64,000 nucleotides of DNA from Candidatus Calescibacterium sp. (GTDB taxonomy: Bacteria > Calescibacteriota > Calescibacteriia > Calescibacteriales > Calescibacteriaceae): assembly GCA_025060505.1 (NCBI GenBank), contig JANXBU010000003.1, forward strand, positions 124,001 to 188,000, in the 5' to 3' direction. Position 1 is the first letter of the stretch, and each line of letters opens with the position of its first letter. Shown one piece after another: positions 45,113 to 53,956 of the stretch. The notes below the pieces were generated by a model. It did not search any database and was not told where the DNA came from. It saw only the letters and a list, made by a program, of their open reading frames with translations. Made by a program: the position numbers and the translations under genes.

Positions 45113-46081
45113 TTATATAAATAGTTCTGAGACGCTTCTTCCTTGATATATTCTCAAGATTGCTTCTCCAAGCAGTTCCGCGATAGATACAACCTTTATT
45201 TTACCGTTGGATCTTTTATCTTTTCCATCAATAGGTATTGTATCGGTGACAACAAGCTCTTCAAGGCAAGATGAAGCAATTTTTTCCGGGGCGTCTTTGG
45301 AGAGAACCGGATGAGTACATACAGCGGATGCGCTTTTGGCTCCTTTATCAATAAGTGCTTGTGCTGCTTTTATCATTGTTCCGCCCGTGTCAACTATATC
45401 ATCCACTATTATTGCATGCTTACCTTTTACTTCACCTATTACGAAAACTACTTCTGATTCATTCGGAGCTGGTCTCCTTTTATCTATGATGGCGAAACCA
45501 CAGGAGAGTCGTTTTGCGTATCCGCGAGCTCTGGCTGCTCCTCCTGTGTCTGGTGAAACAATCACGATGTCATCACCTTCTCCCCATCTTTTTTTTATAT
45601 AGTCTATGTGTATGGGCATAGCATATAGGTTATCGACTGGAACATCAAAAAAACCCTGAATTTGTCCAGCGTGAAGGTCGACTGTAACGACTCTATCAAC
45701 TCCTGCCACTTGAAGAAGGTTTGCTACAAGCTTGGCGCTTATTGGGGCTCGTGGTTCAACTTTTCTATCTTGACGAGCGTATCCATAGTAAGGAATTATT
45801 GCTGTCACTTCTTTCGCAGAGGCTCTTCTGAGTGCGTCCATCATTATAAGAAGTTCCATAAGATTGTCATTGGTAGGTGGACATGTTGGTTGTACAATAA
45901 AGACCTCTGCACCTCTTACATTTTCTTTTATTTCTATCCAAATTTCTCCGTCGGAAAATCTCTTTATCTCAGCTTTTCCAAGAGGTATTTCTACATACTT
46001 TGATATTTTGAAAGCAAGTTCATAGTTTGCTGAACCCGAAAATATTTTTATCTCTCCTTTCTGTCCGGGGGAATTTAACAT
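45113..46081 (-). CDS. prs: Ribose-phosphate pyrophosphokinase
   Basis: Makes PRPP from ribose-5-phosphate and ATP. 322 residues from ATG 46081. The start of the fold is [37 protein letters not shown] and the ATP flexible-loop region [17 protein letters not shown] are present, as is the PRPP signature [16 protein letters not shown] reading frame extended upstream would run through tRNA-Gln and is rejected. The ATG is only 9 nt from the tRNA 3' end and no separate promoter fits in between, so prs appears to be read from the tRNA promoter. Confidence 0.96.
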   Translation of the reverse strand: MLNSPGQKGEIKIFSGSANYELAFKISKYVEIPLGKAEIKRFSDGEIWIEIKENVRGAEVFIVQPTCPPTNDNLMELLIMMDALRRASAKEVTAIIPYYGYARQDRKVEPRAPISAKLVANLLQVAGVDRVVTVDLHAGQIQGFFDVPVDNLYAMPIHIDYIKKRWGEGDDIVIVSPDTGGAARARGYAKRLSCGFAIIDKRRPAPNESEVVFVIGEVKGKHAIIVDDIVDTGGTMIKAAQALIDKGAKSASAVCTHPVLSKDAPEKIASSCLEELVVTDTIPIDGKDKRSNGKIKVVSIAELLGEAILRIYQGRSVSELFI

Positions 46082-46090
46082 CAGGAAGGT

Positions 46091-46162
46091 TTGGGGTGGG
46101 AGGACTCGAACCTCCACGCCGGGATCCAAAGTCCCGTGTCCTGCCAATTAGACGACACCCCA
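46091..46162 (-). tRNA. tRNA-Gln (anticodon UUG)
   Basis: A complete cloverleaf can be drawn. Acceptor TGGGGTG/CACCCCA has the weak U1-A72 pair typical of glutamine tRNAs, with discriminator A at 46091. The anticodon stem is CGGGA/TCCCG around loop CTTTGGA (anticodon TTG), and the T arm is GAGG-TTCGAGT-CCTC. CCA is not encoded. It sits directly upstream of prs. Confidence 0.95.
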
Positions 46163-46169
46163 GACCTAC

Positions 46170-46175
46170 TGTATA
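46170..46175 (-). promoter_or_regulatory. -10 box of the tRNA-Gln/prs unit
   Basis: TATACA on the minus strand lies 7 nt before the first base of the tRNA. Transcription would start at or next to the mature tRNA 5' end, leaving almost no 5' leader. Confidence 0.45.
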
Positions 46176-46261
46176 TTAAAACGAAAAATAAAAAAATATG
46201 ATAAATTCAGAATGCTTAATATGGTATAAGAACTTTTATTTTTATTTCTTTCTTTATGCTT

Positions 46262-47266
46262 TTATTTCTTTACTTCATCAAATAATTTCTTCCTTTTGAC
46301 CCATTCTGGAATTATTTTTATATCAGCTCTCTCAACTGCAAGGGAGTAGGAAGGTACATTTTTGTTTATAGATGAACCTGCTCCTATATAGCTATAACTA
46401 TCCAATTTGATCGGAGCTATAAGCATACTTCCTGAACCAACGAAAACATTGTCTCCTATTATTGTTTTGTTTTTGTTTTTACCATCAAAATTGCAGGTTA
46501 CAGTTCCAGCTCCTATATTTACATTTCTACCCAAAACAGAATCTCCTATATATGAGAAATGTTGAACTTTTGTATCTTCTCCTATCTCGGAGTTCTTTAT
46601 TTCTGCAAAATTGCCTATGCGTGCTCCTTTTTTGACCTTAACCTGTGGTCTCATTCTTGCAAAAGGACCAACCTTAACATCCGTTTCTATGTATGCCCCT
46701 TCAATATAGCAATACGGAAAGATCTCAACTCCATCTTCTATTTCACAGTTTGATATGGTGTTACCCTGATGTATTTTTACATCTTTGCCAATCTTTGATG
46801 AGATTATATATGTGTATGGATACAAAACAGTATCTTGGCCAATTTCTGAATCAAGTGATACATACGTTTCCTCGGGTGAATACAGAAAAGCTTTTTTACT
46901 GATCTCTTTATTTTTTATATCCTGAAGTATTTTGATTGCTTTTGAAAATTTATCTCCATCCGATATTCTGAATACGGTGCTTGGAACGGATGAAAATGTA
47001 TATTTTTGATCACCTTGTCTATTGATATAAAATACATTATCAAAATTTATTGACTTATTCTTTGAGTCAATGTATTCTGTGATCATTTGGACAAGATTTT
47101 GGTCTGGAGGTACAAATGAATCCTGAAACACGATAAATTCTATATCTTCAATGTTTCTTCTTATATTTTCCTTTACTCTGCTCAGAGTTATTTTGAATAT
47201 GTCAATTGTATCGAGTCCAATAATTTTTGGTATTTTTTTGCCTTGTTCTTTTAATATGATTTTCAT
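46262..47266 (-). CDS. GlmU-like left-handed beta-helix acetyltransferase without a normal uridylyltransferase domain
   Basis: 334 residues. The C-terminal 190 are hexapeptide repeats closely matching the GlmU acetyltransferase domain: FARMRPQVKVKKGARIGNF, catalytic-His region KVQHFSYIGDSVLGRNVNIG, and AGTVTCNFDGKNKNKTIIGD. It should acetylate glucosamine-1-phosphate. The N-terminal 140 residues lack the LAAGxGTRM signature and key residues of the pyrophosphorylase domain, and look like a degenerate or different domain. A separate UDP-GlcNAc pyrophosphorylase would be needed. TAAAAT 7 nt before the ATG supports an own start in addition to read-through from pgsA. Confidence 0.82.
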   Translation of the reverse strand: MKIILKEQGKKIPKIIGLDTIDIFKITLSRVKENIRRNIEDIEFIVFQDSFVPPDQNLVQMITEYIDSKNKSINFDNVFYINRQGDQKYTFSSVPSTVFRISDGDKFSKAIKILQDIKNKEISKKAFLYSPEETYVSLDSEIGQDTVLYPYTYIISSKIGKDVKIHQGNTISNCEIEDGVEIFPYCYIEGAYIETDVKVGPFARMRPQVKVKKGARIGNFAEIKNSEIGEDTKVQHFSYIGDSVLGRNVNIGAGTVTCNFDGKNKNKTIIGDNVFVGSGSMLIAPIKLDSYSYIGAGSSINKNVPSYSLAVERADIKIIPEWVKRKKLFDEVKK

Positions 47267-47273
47267 AAATTTT

Positions 47274-47279
47274 ATTTTA
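47274..47279 (-). promoter_or_regulatory. -10 box, leaderless promoter of the GlmU-like gene
   Basis: TAAAAT on the minus strand, 7 nt before ATG 47266, inside the 18-bp gap after pgsA. Confidence 0.5.
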
Positions 47280-47284
47280 CCATT

Positions 47285-47854
47285 TTAAGTGGAGGTATTT
47301 TTTAAAGAGGTATTTTTTATTTTCTGTATTTCTTTTATATATGTGGTTATATACTGAGCTCCGGAAACAACAGCAAGAGCGAAGCACAGAACAAAAGATA
47401 CATCTCCAACGAATTGAGCAGATATTCCGAAATATTCGTCTTTTAGTATGTATGCTGATACTGCTACGTTTCCTGCCAGAGTTTTTAGTTTTGCTGAAAT
47501 AGAGCTTTTTATTTGGAAACCGTGTCTTTCTGCAGATGCTCTGAGGCCAAGAACCATAATTTCTCTAAGAACAATTATTGAGGAGGCTAAATTTGGAATA
47601 TCTTGAACTCCGATAAGTACTATCAATGTACATATGAAAAGTGCTTTATCTGCAACAGGATCGAAAATATCTCCGTCTGTTTCTTTTGGTTTATCTTTCC
47701 TGAGTCTTGATATAAAACCATCTAGAACATCGGTCAGGGCAAAGGTTATGTATAAGAAAAATGTGTATATTCTTGGTATTTCAAGTATTAGTAAAGCGGG
47801 TATGAGTAATGCTCCGAGTATTCTTGAAAAGGTTATATAGTTTGCTATTTTCAT
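47285..47854 (-). CDS. pgsA: CDP-alcohol phosphatidyltransferase (PgsA-like)
   Basis: 189-residue integral membrane enzyme. MKIANYITFSRILGALLIP is the typical PgsA start. The CDP-alcohol motif reads DVLDGFISRLRKDKPKETDG followed by DIFDPVADK (DxxDG, then G-x3-D-x3-D). It likely joins glycerol-3-phosphate to CDP-diacylglycerol. An in-frame start further upstream would overlap the enoyl-CoA hydratase gene by over 100 bp and is rejected; ATG 47854 lies 7 bp after that gene's stop. The C-terminus KNTSLKNTST is a visible product of a 15-bp tandem duplication. A second paralog is at 59.3 kb. Confidence 0.88.
   Translation of the reverse strand: MKIANYITFSRILGALLIPALLILEIPRIYTFFLYITFALTDVLDGFISRLRKDKPKETDGDIFDPVADKALFICTLIVLIGVQDIPNLASSIIVLREIMVLGLRASAERHGFQIKSSISAKLKTLAGNVAVSAYILKDEYFGISAQFVGDVSFVLCFALAVVSGAQYITTYIKEIQKIKNTSLKNTST
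47292..47321. repeat. 15-bp tandem duplication in the 3' end of pgsA
   Basis: GAGGTATTTTTTAAA and GAGGTATTTTTTATT are adjacent. Read on the minus strand they encode the repeated KNTS of the PgsA C-terminus. Confidence 0.75.
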
Positions 47855-47861
47855 TCCATTT

Positions 47862-48653
47862 TTACTTTTTGCGTTTTTCAAGGAATTCTGAAATTTTAGA
47901 TTTTGCAAATTGTGTGGAAAGAGCGGAGGCACAAAAGAGAGCTTCTGTCTTGAAATTCTGATCTGTCCCACCGATCATAGATATATTGCAGAGCTCGTTT
48001 ATGTATCTCAAAGCTGTTTGATTCTTTCCTCTAAACTTTTTAAGGAGCTCAAAGGATGTTTTGATAAGAGATTCTTTGTTTTCACATGTTTGGTCTGCTA
48101 TTCCTATTTCCAGAGCTTCTTGAGAATCTATAAATCTTCCTTCCATTATGATCTTCTTAGCTTTCTGAACTCCTATGAGTCTTGATAATCTTTGAGTCCC
48201 ACCGTATCCGGGGAGTATTCCAAGGTTTATCTCTGGGAGGCCGACCTTTGCCGATTTTGTCATAACTCTGAAAGTGCAAGAAAGAGCGAGTTCAAATCCT
48301 CCACCAAGTGCCCAACCATCTATTGCTGCAACGGTCAGGTATTTTAAATTCTCTATCTTTGAAAAAATTTTCTGTCCTCTACGAAGATATTCAAAAGCTT
48401 GATGAATGTTCGGGAGAGCGTAAAGTTCATTTACGTCTGCTCCAGCCGAAAAGGCTTTTCCTTCACCAATAAAAATGACTCCTGATTTGTTTTCCAAATA
48501 CCATATCATATCTATTACTTCGTTGAGTTCTTCAAGCATCTTTGAGGATATGGCATTCAGATTTTCTGGGGAGTTAAGCTTTATTACAACTACGTCTTCT
48601 ATTTCTTCAACCTTTATTTTCTGGCTTCTTGCGTTGAAATCTTCCCAAGACAT
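47862..48653 (-). CDS. Enoyl-CoA hydratase/isomerase family protein
   Basis: Crotonase-fold protein of 263 residues. Oxyanion-hole segments are FSAGADVNEL and ALGGGFELAL, the latter with the first catalytic Glu. The second Glu is in LPEINLGILPGYGGTQRL. Both catalytic glutamates are present, favouring hydratase activity on enoyl-CoA. Likely part of beta-oxidation with the dispersed acyl-CoA dehydrogenase and SDR genes. It begins a run with pgsA, the GlmU-like gene, tRNA-Gln and prs. Confidence 0.88.
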   Translation of the reverse strand: MSWEDFNARSQKIKVEEIEDVVVIKLNSPENLNAISSKMLEELNEVIDMIWYLENKSGVIFIGEGKAFSAGADVNELYALPNIHQAFEYLRRGQKIFSKIENLKYLTVAAIDGWALGGGFELALSCTFRVMTKSAKVGLPEINLGILPGYGGTQRLSRLIGVQKAKKIIMEGRFIDSQEALEIGIADQTCENKESLIKTSFELLKKFRGKNQTALRYINELCNISMIGGTDQNFKTEALFCASALSTQFAKSKISEFLEKRKK

Positions 48654-48661
48654 AACTGGAA

Positions 48662-48667
48662 ATTATC
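48662..48667 (-). promoter_or_regulatory. -10 box, leaderless promoter of the enoyl-CoA hydratase gene
   Basis: GATAAT on the minus strand, 8 nt before ATG 48653. Confidence 0.55.
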
Positions 48668-48703
48668 AGTATATCAATAAACTTTTCATTATTCTGAAAT
48701 TTC

Positions 48704-49945
48704 TTATATTTTTTTAAGCACAATTGATGCATTTGTTCCACCGAATCCGAAAGAGTTATTCATTGCGTAATTTACTTTTTTCTCTCGTGGTGCCCAGGGG
48801 ACGTAGTCAAGATCGCACTCTGGATCTGGTTCTTCAAGGTTTATGGTTGGTGGTAAGATGTCTTTGTGTACGGCAAGAGCTGTGAATATTGTTTCAACTG
48901 CTCCAGCTGCTCCTATCATATGCCCAGTCATTGATTTAGTTGAGGAGACAGGAATTGATTTAGCTTCTTCTCCAAAGATGAGCTTTATTGCTTTTGTTTC
49001 AATTTCATCATTGTATTTTGTTGATGTTCCGTGAGCATTTATGTAATCTATTTTCGGGAATCCGGCTTCCTCAAGAGCTTTTCTCATTGTAAGTGCGTAT
49101 CCTGTTCCATCCTGTATTGGAGTAGTTATATGATGTGCATCAGCGCTTATTCCACAACCGACAATTTCCGCATATATTTTTGCACCTCTTTTTTTTGCGT
49201 TCTCATATTCTTCAAGTATGACTATACCGGCGCCCTCTGCCATAACAAAGCCATCTCGGTTTTTATCAAAAGGTCTTGATGCTTTCTGTGGTTCTTCGTT
49301 TCTTGTTGAAAGAGCACGCATTGATGAAAAGCCAGCGATTCCAATTGGTGTAATAGATGATTCTGTTCCACCTGCTATGACCATGTCAGATATTCCAAGT
49401 TTTATGAGGTTGTATCCTTCAATTATGGCATGAAGTCCGGCTGCGCAAGCAGTCGCAGGTGCCAGAGCGCAACCTCGGGCTCCTGTTTTTATTGATACAA
49501 GACCAGCTGCCATATTAATTATCGCTACAGGAATGGCAAGAGGGGAAACTCTTCTCGGTCCCTTTTCAAGAAGTATTTTGGTAGAATCCTCTATAATTTT
49601 CAGTCCACCTATTCCGCATCCTATTATTACTCCAACTTTTTCAGGTGAGTAGCTTATTGAAACTTTTGAGTTTGTTATGAACCCGCAATCTTCAAGTGCT
49701 TCATAAGTTGCAGAAAGAGCGAACAACTCGAACCTTTCATACCTCTGTAATTCCTTTTCATCAACTAACCTTGGTGTAAAGCTTTTTACCTCACCTGCTA
49801 TTTTTACAGGAAAATCTTTTGCATCAAAAAGAGTTATATTACCTATGCCAGATTTGCCGTTCAAGATGTTCTCAAATGTTTCTTTTGTGCTTTGACCAAT
49901 AGGCGTTACGCATCCGAGACCTGTTATCACTACTCTCCTTGACAT
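48704..49945 (-). CDS. fabF: 3-oxoacyl-ACP synthase II
   Basis: Elongating condensing enzyme of fatty-acid synthesis. 413 residues, full length. N-terminal RRVVITGLGCVTPIGQST, nucleophile Cys in LAPATACAAGLHAI, and the two histidines in NAHGTSTKYND and SMTGHMIGAAGA. The ending NNSFGFGGTNASIVL is standard. No acpP, fabG or fabD is adjacent, which is unusual since these are normally clustered. TAAAAT lies 8 nt before the ATG. Confidence 0.97.
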   Translation of the reverse strand: MSRRVVITGLGCVTPIGQSTKETFENILNGKSGIGNITLFDAKDFPVKIAGEVKSFTPRLVDEKELQRYERFELFALSATYEALEDCGFITNSKVSISYSPEKVGVIIGCGIGGLKIIEDSTKILLEKGPRRVSPLAIPVAIINMAAGLVSIKTGARGCALAPATACAAGLHAIIEGYNLIKLGISDMVIAGGTESSITPIGIAGFSSMRALSTRNEEPQKASRPFDKNRDGFVMAEGAGIVILEEYENAKKRGAKIYAEIVGCGISADAHHITTPIQDGTGYALTMRKALEEAGFPKIDYINAHGTSTKYNDEIETKAIKLIFGEEAKSIPVSSTKSMTGHMIGAAGAVETIFTALAVHKDILPPTINLEEPDPECDLDYVPWAPREKKVNYAMNNSFGFGGTNASIVLKKI

Positions 49946-49953
49946 AATATCAC

Positions 49954-49959
49954 ATTTTA
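49954..49959 (-). promoter_or_regulatory. -10 box, leaderless promoter of fabF
   Basis: TAAAAT on the minus strand, 8 nt before ATG 49945. Confidence 0.62.
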
Positions 49960-50047
49960 GTTTGCAAAATATCTTTTATGTAATAAAGAAAAATTTAAAA
50001 AATTTTTTGGTTTGTGTATTTTGATTTCAGCGTGTAAAGGATCTTGC

Positions 50048-50073
50048 TTTTTCTGATTACTTTTTCTGATTAT
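50048..50073. repeat. 13-bp tandem duplication after the HIT gene
   Basis: TTTTTCTGATTAC and TTTTTCTGATTAT are adjacent, directly beyond the HIT gene's stop codon. Confidence 0.65.
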
Positions 50074-50074
50074 T

Positions 50075-50620
50075 TTACTTTTTTCTGCTGTATTCTTTGT
50101 TTTTAATTTTTTCTTCAATTATAGCATATAATTTTTCTTTTATTTTTCTTGTGGTGTTGAGTATGTCTTCTACTATTACTTTTGAGTTACCGGTAACGAA
50201 CATAAAATTTGTATCTCCGGCCCATCTTGGGACAACATGTATATGTATGTGATCTTCAAGCCCAGCACCTGCTATTTTGCCAAGATTTATTCCTATATTA
50301 AATCCGTGGGGCTTTATAGCTTCACGTAGAGCTTCTATTGAGAGTTCAAGGAGTTCAAATATCTCTATTCTTTCTTCAAGGGAGATTTCGCTGATTTCTG
50401 CCGTGTGGGTTTTAGGACATATCATAACATGTCCGGAGTTATACGGGTACTTATTCATTATTATCATCGATTGTTTGCCACGGTAAACAACAAGTTTGTC
50501 TTTGTCTATACCGTTCCAAGATTCGCAGAGAAAGCATGGTTCCTTTTCACCAGATTTTGCCTTTTCTATGTAATCAATACGCCAAGGTGCCCAAAGTATT
50601 CTCAAAACCTTTTCCCACAT
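50075..50620 (-). CDS. HIT family nucleotide hydrolase/transferase
   Basis: About 181 residues. The N-terminal LWAPWRIDYI with CFLCES is the diadenosine tetraphosphate phosphorylase-like HIT branch. The histidine triad is HIHIHVVPRW near residue 112. It acts on nucleotide phosphoanhydrides such as Ap4A; the exact substrate is uncertain. Two in-frame TTG codons precede the ATG. GATTAT (50631-50636) lies 10 nt before the ATG and 7 nt before the nearer TTG at 50623, so either may be used. Confidence 0.85.
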   Translation of the reverse strand: MWEKVLRILWAPWRIDYIEKAKSGEKEPCFLCESWNGIDKDKLVVYRGKQSMIIMNKYPYNSGHVMICPKTHTAEISEISLEERIEIFELLELSIEALREAIKPHGFNIGINLGKIAGAGLEDHIHIHVVPRWAGDTNFMFVTGNSKVIVEDILNTTRKIKEKLYAIIEEKIKNKEYSRKK

Positions 50621-50683
50621 CAACAAAAAAATAATCAGATATACTAAAAATAAACTTTTTGAGAAATTATGGATTTATAGGTT

Positions 50684-51997
50684 ATGAAAACTGTTTTGAT
50701 TTCCGGAATATCTTCAAACAGTGGTAAGACAGTTGTTTCTTTGTGTATAGAAAGCGGTCTTCAGAAGCTTGGGAAAAAATTTACAGCTTTCAAGTTCGGA
50801 CCGGATTTTATAGATCCTTCATACCACAGACTGTTTGCAGAATGCTACAATCTTGATCCTGTGATGAGCTCTCCTGATTTTGTAAAGTATCTTTTTGCAA
50901 CCAAATCTTCTGAGTACAACTTGATTGAGGGAGCAATGGGTATATTTGATGGGGAAACATATGGTTCAAGTACATATGATCTATCTAAGATTCTTGGTGC
51001 AAAAATAATTCTCTGTATAGATGTCTTTGCAATGGGTGAGAGCATCAGAGCTATTGCCAAAGGACTAAAAGATGTAATATCTGGAATTGTGGCAGTAAAA
51101 GTTGGTTCTGAGCATCATCTTGAAATAATAACAAAAGCTCTCGAAAAAGAAAATGTCAAACTTCTTGGATACTTACCGAAATCTGAAAAGTTTGAGATAC
51201 CTTCAAGACACCTTGGATTGTACCTTGCAGATGAGGTAAAGCAGAAGATAAAAAAGGATGAACTTCAAGATATATTTTTCAAATTCTTTGATGTTGATCA
51301 GATAATGAAGATATTTGATCAATCAGACGTAAGATTTGAATATTCGCAAGACATAGAAAACAAAATTTTTGGATCTGTTAATTACGAATCCTTGAAAAAA
51401 AGAAAGGTAGCTATTCTATCAGGTAGTTATTTTCCTTTTATTTATCCTGAGAACATTTTTATTCTGAGAAGACTTGGATTTGATGTCTATGAGATTGAAC
51501 TTGATCAAAAACCATTGGATTTTGATGTCTTGTTCATTCCGGGTGGATACCCAGAGAATTTTGCAGATGAGATGGAAGAGATTGTTGCTAAACTGATGGA
51601 ATTTTTAAAGATACCAAAACTCGTTGTAGCAGAGTGCGGAGGACTTGAAATACTTTCAAGCAAAATCTTATATAACGGAAGAGAGATAAAGTGTGCAGGT
51701 GTATTTCCATTTGAGATAAAGATAGAAGAAAAACTGCAAGCTCTTGGATGGAGGAAACTTGAGAACAAAAATAAAGAAGTATGGCAAAAAGGTCATGAAT
51801 TTCATTATGGAAAGATATCGAATATTAATCCAGAAGGAATATTTTTGAAATATGATTCAAAGGGCAGATTGCTTGGATCGGATGGTTTTGTAAAAGAAAA
51901 GTTTATTGCATTATGGACACATCTTTATTTTGGATCAAATCCGAAATCTATCGCTGAGCTTATATCAAGCTGTTCTGTTGGTGGGATTTCAAATTAG
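50684..51997 (+). CDS. cobB: Cobyrinate a,c-diamide synthase
   Basis: 437 residues. Uses glutamine and ATP to amidate cobyrinic acid at the a and c side chains. The P-loop ISGISSNSGKTVVSL lies at residue 6 and FKFGPDFIDPSYH near residue 38. A C-terminal type-I amidotransferase has its Cys in VVAECGGLEIL and a late His in GHEFHYGKI. Comparable NifH-type CfbB enzymes of methanogens are alternatives, but with cobQ in the same window cobalamin synthesis is the likely pathway. dxr follows 59 bp later with its own -10 box. Confidence 0.93.
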   Translation: MKTVLISGISSNSGKTVVSLCIESGLQKLGKKFTAFKFGPDFIDPSYHRLFAECYNLDPVMSSPDFVKYLFATKSSEYNLIEGAMGIFDGETYGSSTYDLSKILGAKIILCIDVFAMGESIRAIAKGLKDVISGIVAVKVGSEHHLEIITKALEKENVKLLGYLPKSEKFEIPSRHLGLYLADEVKQKIKKDELQDIFFKFFDVDQIMKIFDQSDVRFEYSQDIENKIFGSVNYESLKKRKVAILSGSYFPFIYPENIFILRRLGFDVYEIELDQKPLDFDVLFIPGGYPENFADEMEEIVAKLMEFLKIPKLVVAECGGLEILSSKILYNGREIKCAGVFPFEIKIEEKLQALGWRKLENKNKEVWQKGHEFHYGKISNINPEGIFLKYDSKGRLLGSDGFVKEKFIALWTHLYFGSNPKSIAELISSCSVGGISN

Positions 51998-52042
51998 GTA
52001 AGTCTTCATTCTAAAAATTTGCAACAATCTTTTGATGTAGTA

Positions 52043-52048
52043 TAAAAT
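52043..52048 (+). promoter_or_regulatory. -10 box deciding the dxr start
   Basis: TAAAAT (within TATAAAAT) lies 8 nt before TTG 52057, the modal spacing in this window. The next ATG is 20 nt away with no ribosome site, so the TTG is preferred. Confidence 0.55.
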
Positions 52049-52056
52049 ATATCGGT

Positions 52057-53217
52057 TTGGTTTTGTTTATGAACAGGAGAAAGAAAGGTGTAGCAATACT
52101 TGGGTCAACGGGATCAATAGGAAGACAGACTCTTGAAGTTATAGAAAGCTTCAAAGATATATTTGAAGTCGTTGCTCTAACTGCTAACAGAAATATAGAT
52201 TTGATCTATGAGCAGATAAAAAAATACAGACCAAAGTATTTTTATGTAGCATCTGAGGAATTCAGATATGAGATAGAGGTAGATGGTGTAGAGTTCAGGA
52301 CTCAGAAAGAGATAATAATGTCAGATGAAGTAGATCTGGTTGTTGTTGGAATTCCGGGATTTGATTCTCTCGAACCTGTGTATGAATCTGTGAGATGTGG
52401 TAAGAAAGTTGCTGTAGCATCAAAAGAAGCTATACTTTGTGGTGGGAAAGTTATTTTCTCGATTGCGGAGTCAACTAAAGCAAAGATTTTGCCAATAGAT
52501 AGCGAGCATTCATCTTTATGGAGGATAATTGATAAATATGGGAAAGATAACATAAAGAAAGTTTATATAACTGCATCTGGGGGACCATTTCTTAATTTGC
52601 CAAAAGAGGAGCTTGAAAAGGTGAAGATTGAGGATGCTCTGAAGCATCCTGTGTGGAGCATGGGGAAGAAGATAACAATAGATAGTGCAAGTTTGATGAA
52701 CAAAGCATTTGAGGTTATAGAAGCCAGCTACCTTTTTGGTATACCATCTGACATAGTTTCGGTAAAGATCCATCCGGAGGCAATAGTTCATTCTGCTGTT
52801 GAATACAAAGATGGAACCACCATAATGTCAGCTCATTTTCCAGATATGAGAATCCCCATTCTTTATTCTATGCTTTATGGTGATGACTTTGAGATACCGT
52901 TTCAAACTCCACCAATATGGGATAAACCTCTGAGGTTTTATGATCCAGATGTGGAAAAGTTTCCGGCGATTTTGTTTGGATGGAGATGTGCTGAATACCC
53001 GATGCCAGTTGTACTCGTTTCAGCGGATGATGTTGCAGTGGAGCTTTTCCTTGAAAACAGAATAAAATTTACAGATATAACAAAGATTATAGATGAAACT
53101 CTTTCTTACTTTGAAAATTATTCCAGAAGTATAAATGTAGACACTATTGAGGATGTTTTCGATCTATCAAAGGAGGCAAAGAATAGGGCTCTGAATATAG
53201 CTCAGAAATTCTTCTGA
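52057..53217 (+). CDS. dxr: 1-deoxy-D-xylulose 5-phosphate reductoisomerase
   Basis: Second step of the MEP isoprenoid pathway. 386 residues. NADPH-binding ILGSTGSIGRQTLEVI near residue 14, VAVASKEAILCGG near residue 120, the metal/substrate PIDSEHSSLWR near residue 145, and TASGGPFLNLP. The conserved HPVWSMGKKITIDSASLMNK stretch is present as HPVWSMG and ITIDSASLMNK. It begins at TTG 52057 or ATG 52069 (see the -10 box). The pathway is used here instead of mevalonate; other MEP genes are not in the window. Confidence 0.96.
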   Translation: MVLFMNRRKKGVAILGSTGSIGRQTLEVIESFKDIFEVVALTANRNIDLIYEQIKKYRPKYFYVASEEFRYEIEVDGVEFRTQKEIIMSDEVDLVVVGIPGFDSLEPVYESVRCGKKVAVASKEAILCGGKVIFSIAESTKAKILPIDSEHSSLWRIIDKYGKDNIKKVYITASGGPFLNLPKEELEKVKIEDALKHPVWSMGKKITIDSASLMNKAFEVIEASYLFGIPSDIVSVKIHPEAIVHSAVEYKDGTTIMSAHFPDMRIPILYSMLYGDDFEIPFQTPPIWDKPLRFYDPDVEKFPAILFGWRCAEYPMPVVLVSADDVAVELFLENRIKFTDITKIIDETLSYFENYSRSINVDTIEDVFDLSKEAKNRALNIAQKFF

Positions 53218-53250
53218 ATTTTTAGTTGGAGCCTTTTTATTTTATGAAAT

Positions 53251-53952
53251 TCACATACCACCTGAGATTTTTATCAGCTGTCCTGTTATATAATCATTCT
53301 CTATTATGAATTTCAAAGCAGATAATATCTCTTCCATTTTACCTTCTCTTTTCATTGGAACTTTTTCTGAAAGTTTCTTTATATAGGTTTCGTCTTTTCC
53401 TTCAGGTGGTAGTATAACCCCAAGTGCTAAACAGTTTATTGTTAGATGCGGAGCAAACATTTTTGCCATTTCTTGTGTTGTATATTCAAGTAGTTTTTTA
53501 CCAAGATGATAAGGTATGAATTTCGTACGAAATGCTGTTGCATCAGATATCGTTATAACTTTTGATAGACTGTTTTTTTTCTTTGATTTTATCCAAAGAT
53601 TTTTTATCAGAATAAAATGGGAAAGAAACTCCGTTTTTATTCCTCTGAGTATTTCTCTCTCATTTAGTTTTTCCGGTTCTATTTTTCGGAAATCACTTGC
53701 GTTGCATATAAGTATATCTGTTTCCTTTATTAAGTTTGATAGTTTTGATATTGAGTTCAGGAAGTTAGCTCTTACTGTTTTGACATTGGATCCAGTTTTT
53801 TCGCATTCTTCTTTCAGCCGTTTCGCTTCTTTTTCTGACGAGTTATAGTGTATAATTAGATTTGCACCGAGTTTTGAAAGTTCAATTGAAAGGAAGGCGC
53901 CTAATCTTTTTGCTCCTCCAGTTATAAGTACTGTTTTTCCTTTTATATCCAT
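53251..53952 (-). CDS. Short-chain dehydrogenase/reductase, pteridine-reductase-like
   Basis: 233 residues. The cofactor motif is GGAKRLGAFLSIEL; the GxxxRLG form is typical of FolM/pteridine reductases rather than FabG (GxxxGIG). The active site is YHLGKKLLEY with an upstream Ser/Thr in VITISDATAF. Substrate uncertain: a pterin or an acyl carrier substrate. It starts 4 bp after the diacylglycerol-kinase-like gene, so the two form an operon. Confidence 0.82.
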   Translation of the reverse strand: MDIKGKTVLITGGAKRLGAFLSIELSKLGANLIIHYNSSEKEAKRLKEECEKTGSNVKTVRANFLNSISKLSNLIKETDILICNASDFRKIEPEKLNEREILRGIKTEFLSHFILIKNLWIKSKKKNSLSKVITISDATAFRTKFIPYHLGKKLLEYTTQEMAKMFAPHLTINCLALGVILPPEGKDETYIKKLSEKVPMKREGKMEEILSALKFIIENDYITGQLIKISGGM

Positions 53953-53956
53953 TACA

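Noticed and set aside
46082-46147. Upstream extension of prs through the tRNA
   Set aside because: The added 22 residues are the translated tRNA-Gln; the protein fold starts after ATG 46081.
47855-47971. Upstream extension of pgsA by 39 residues
   Set aside because: It would overlap the enoyl-CoA hydratase gene by more than 100 bp, and the added part is not membrane-like; the PgsA fold begins at MKIANYITF.
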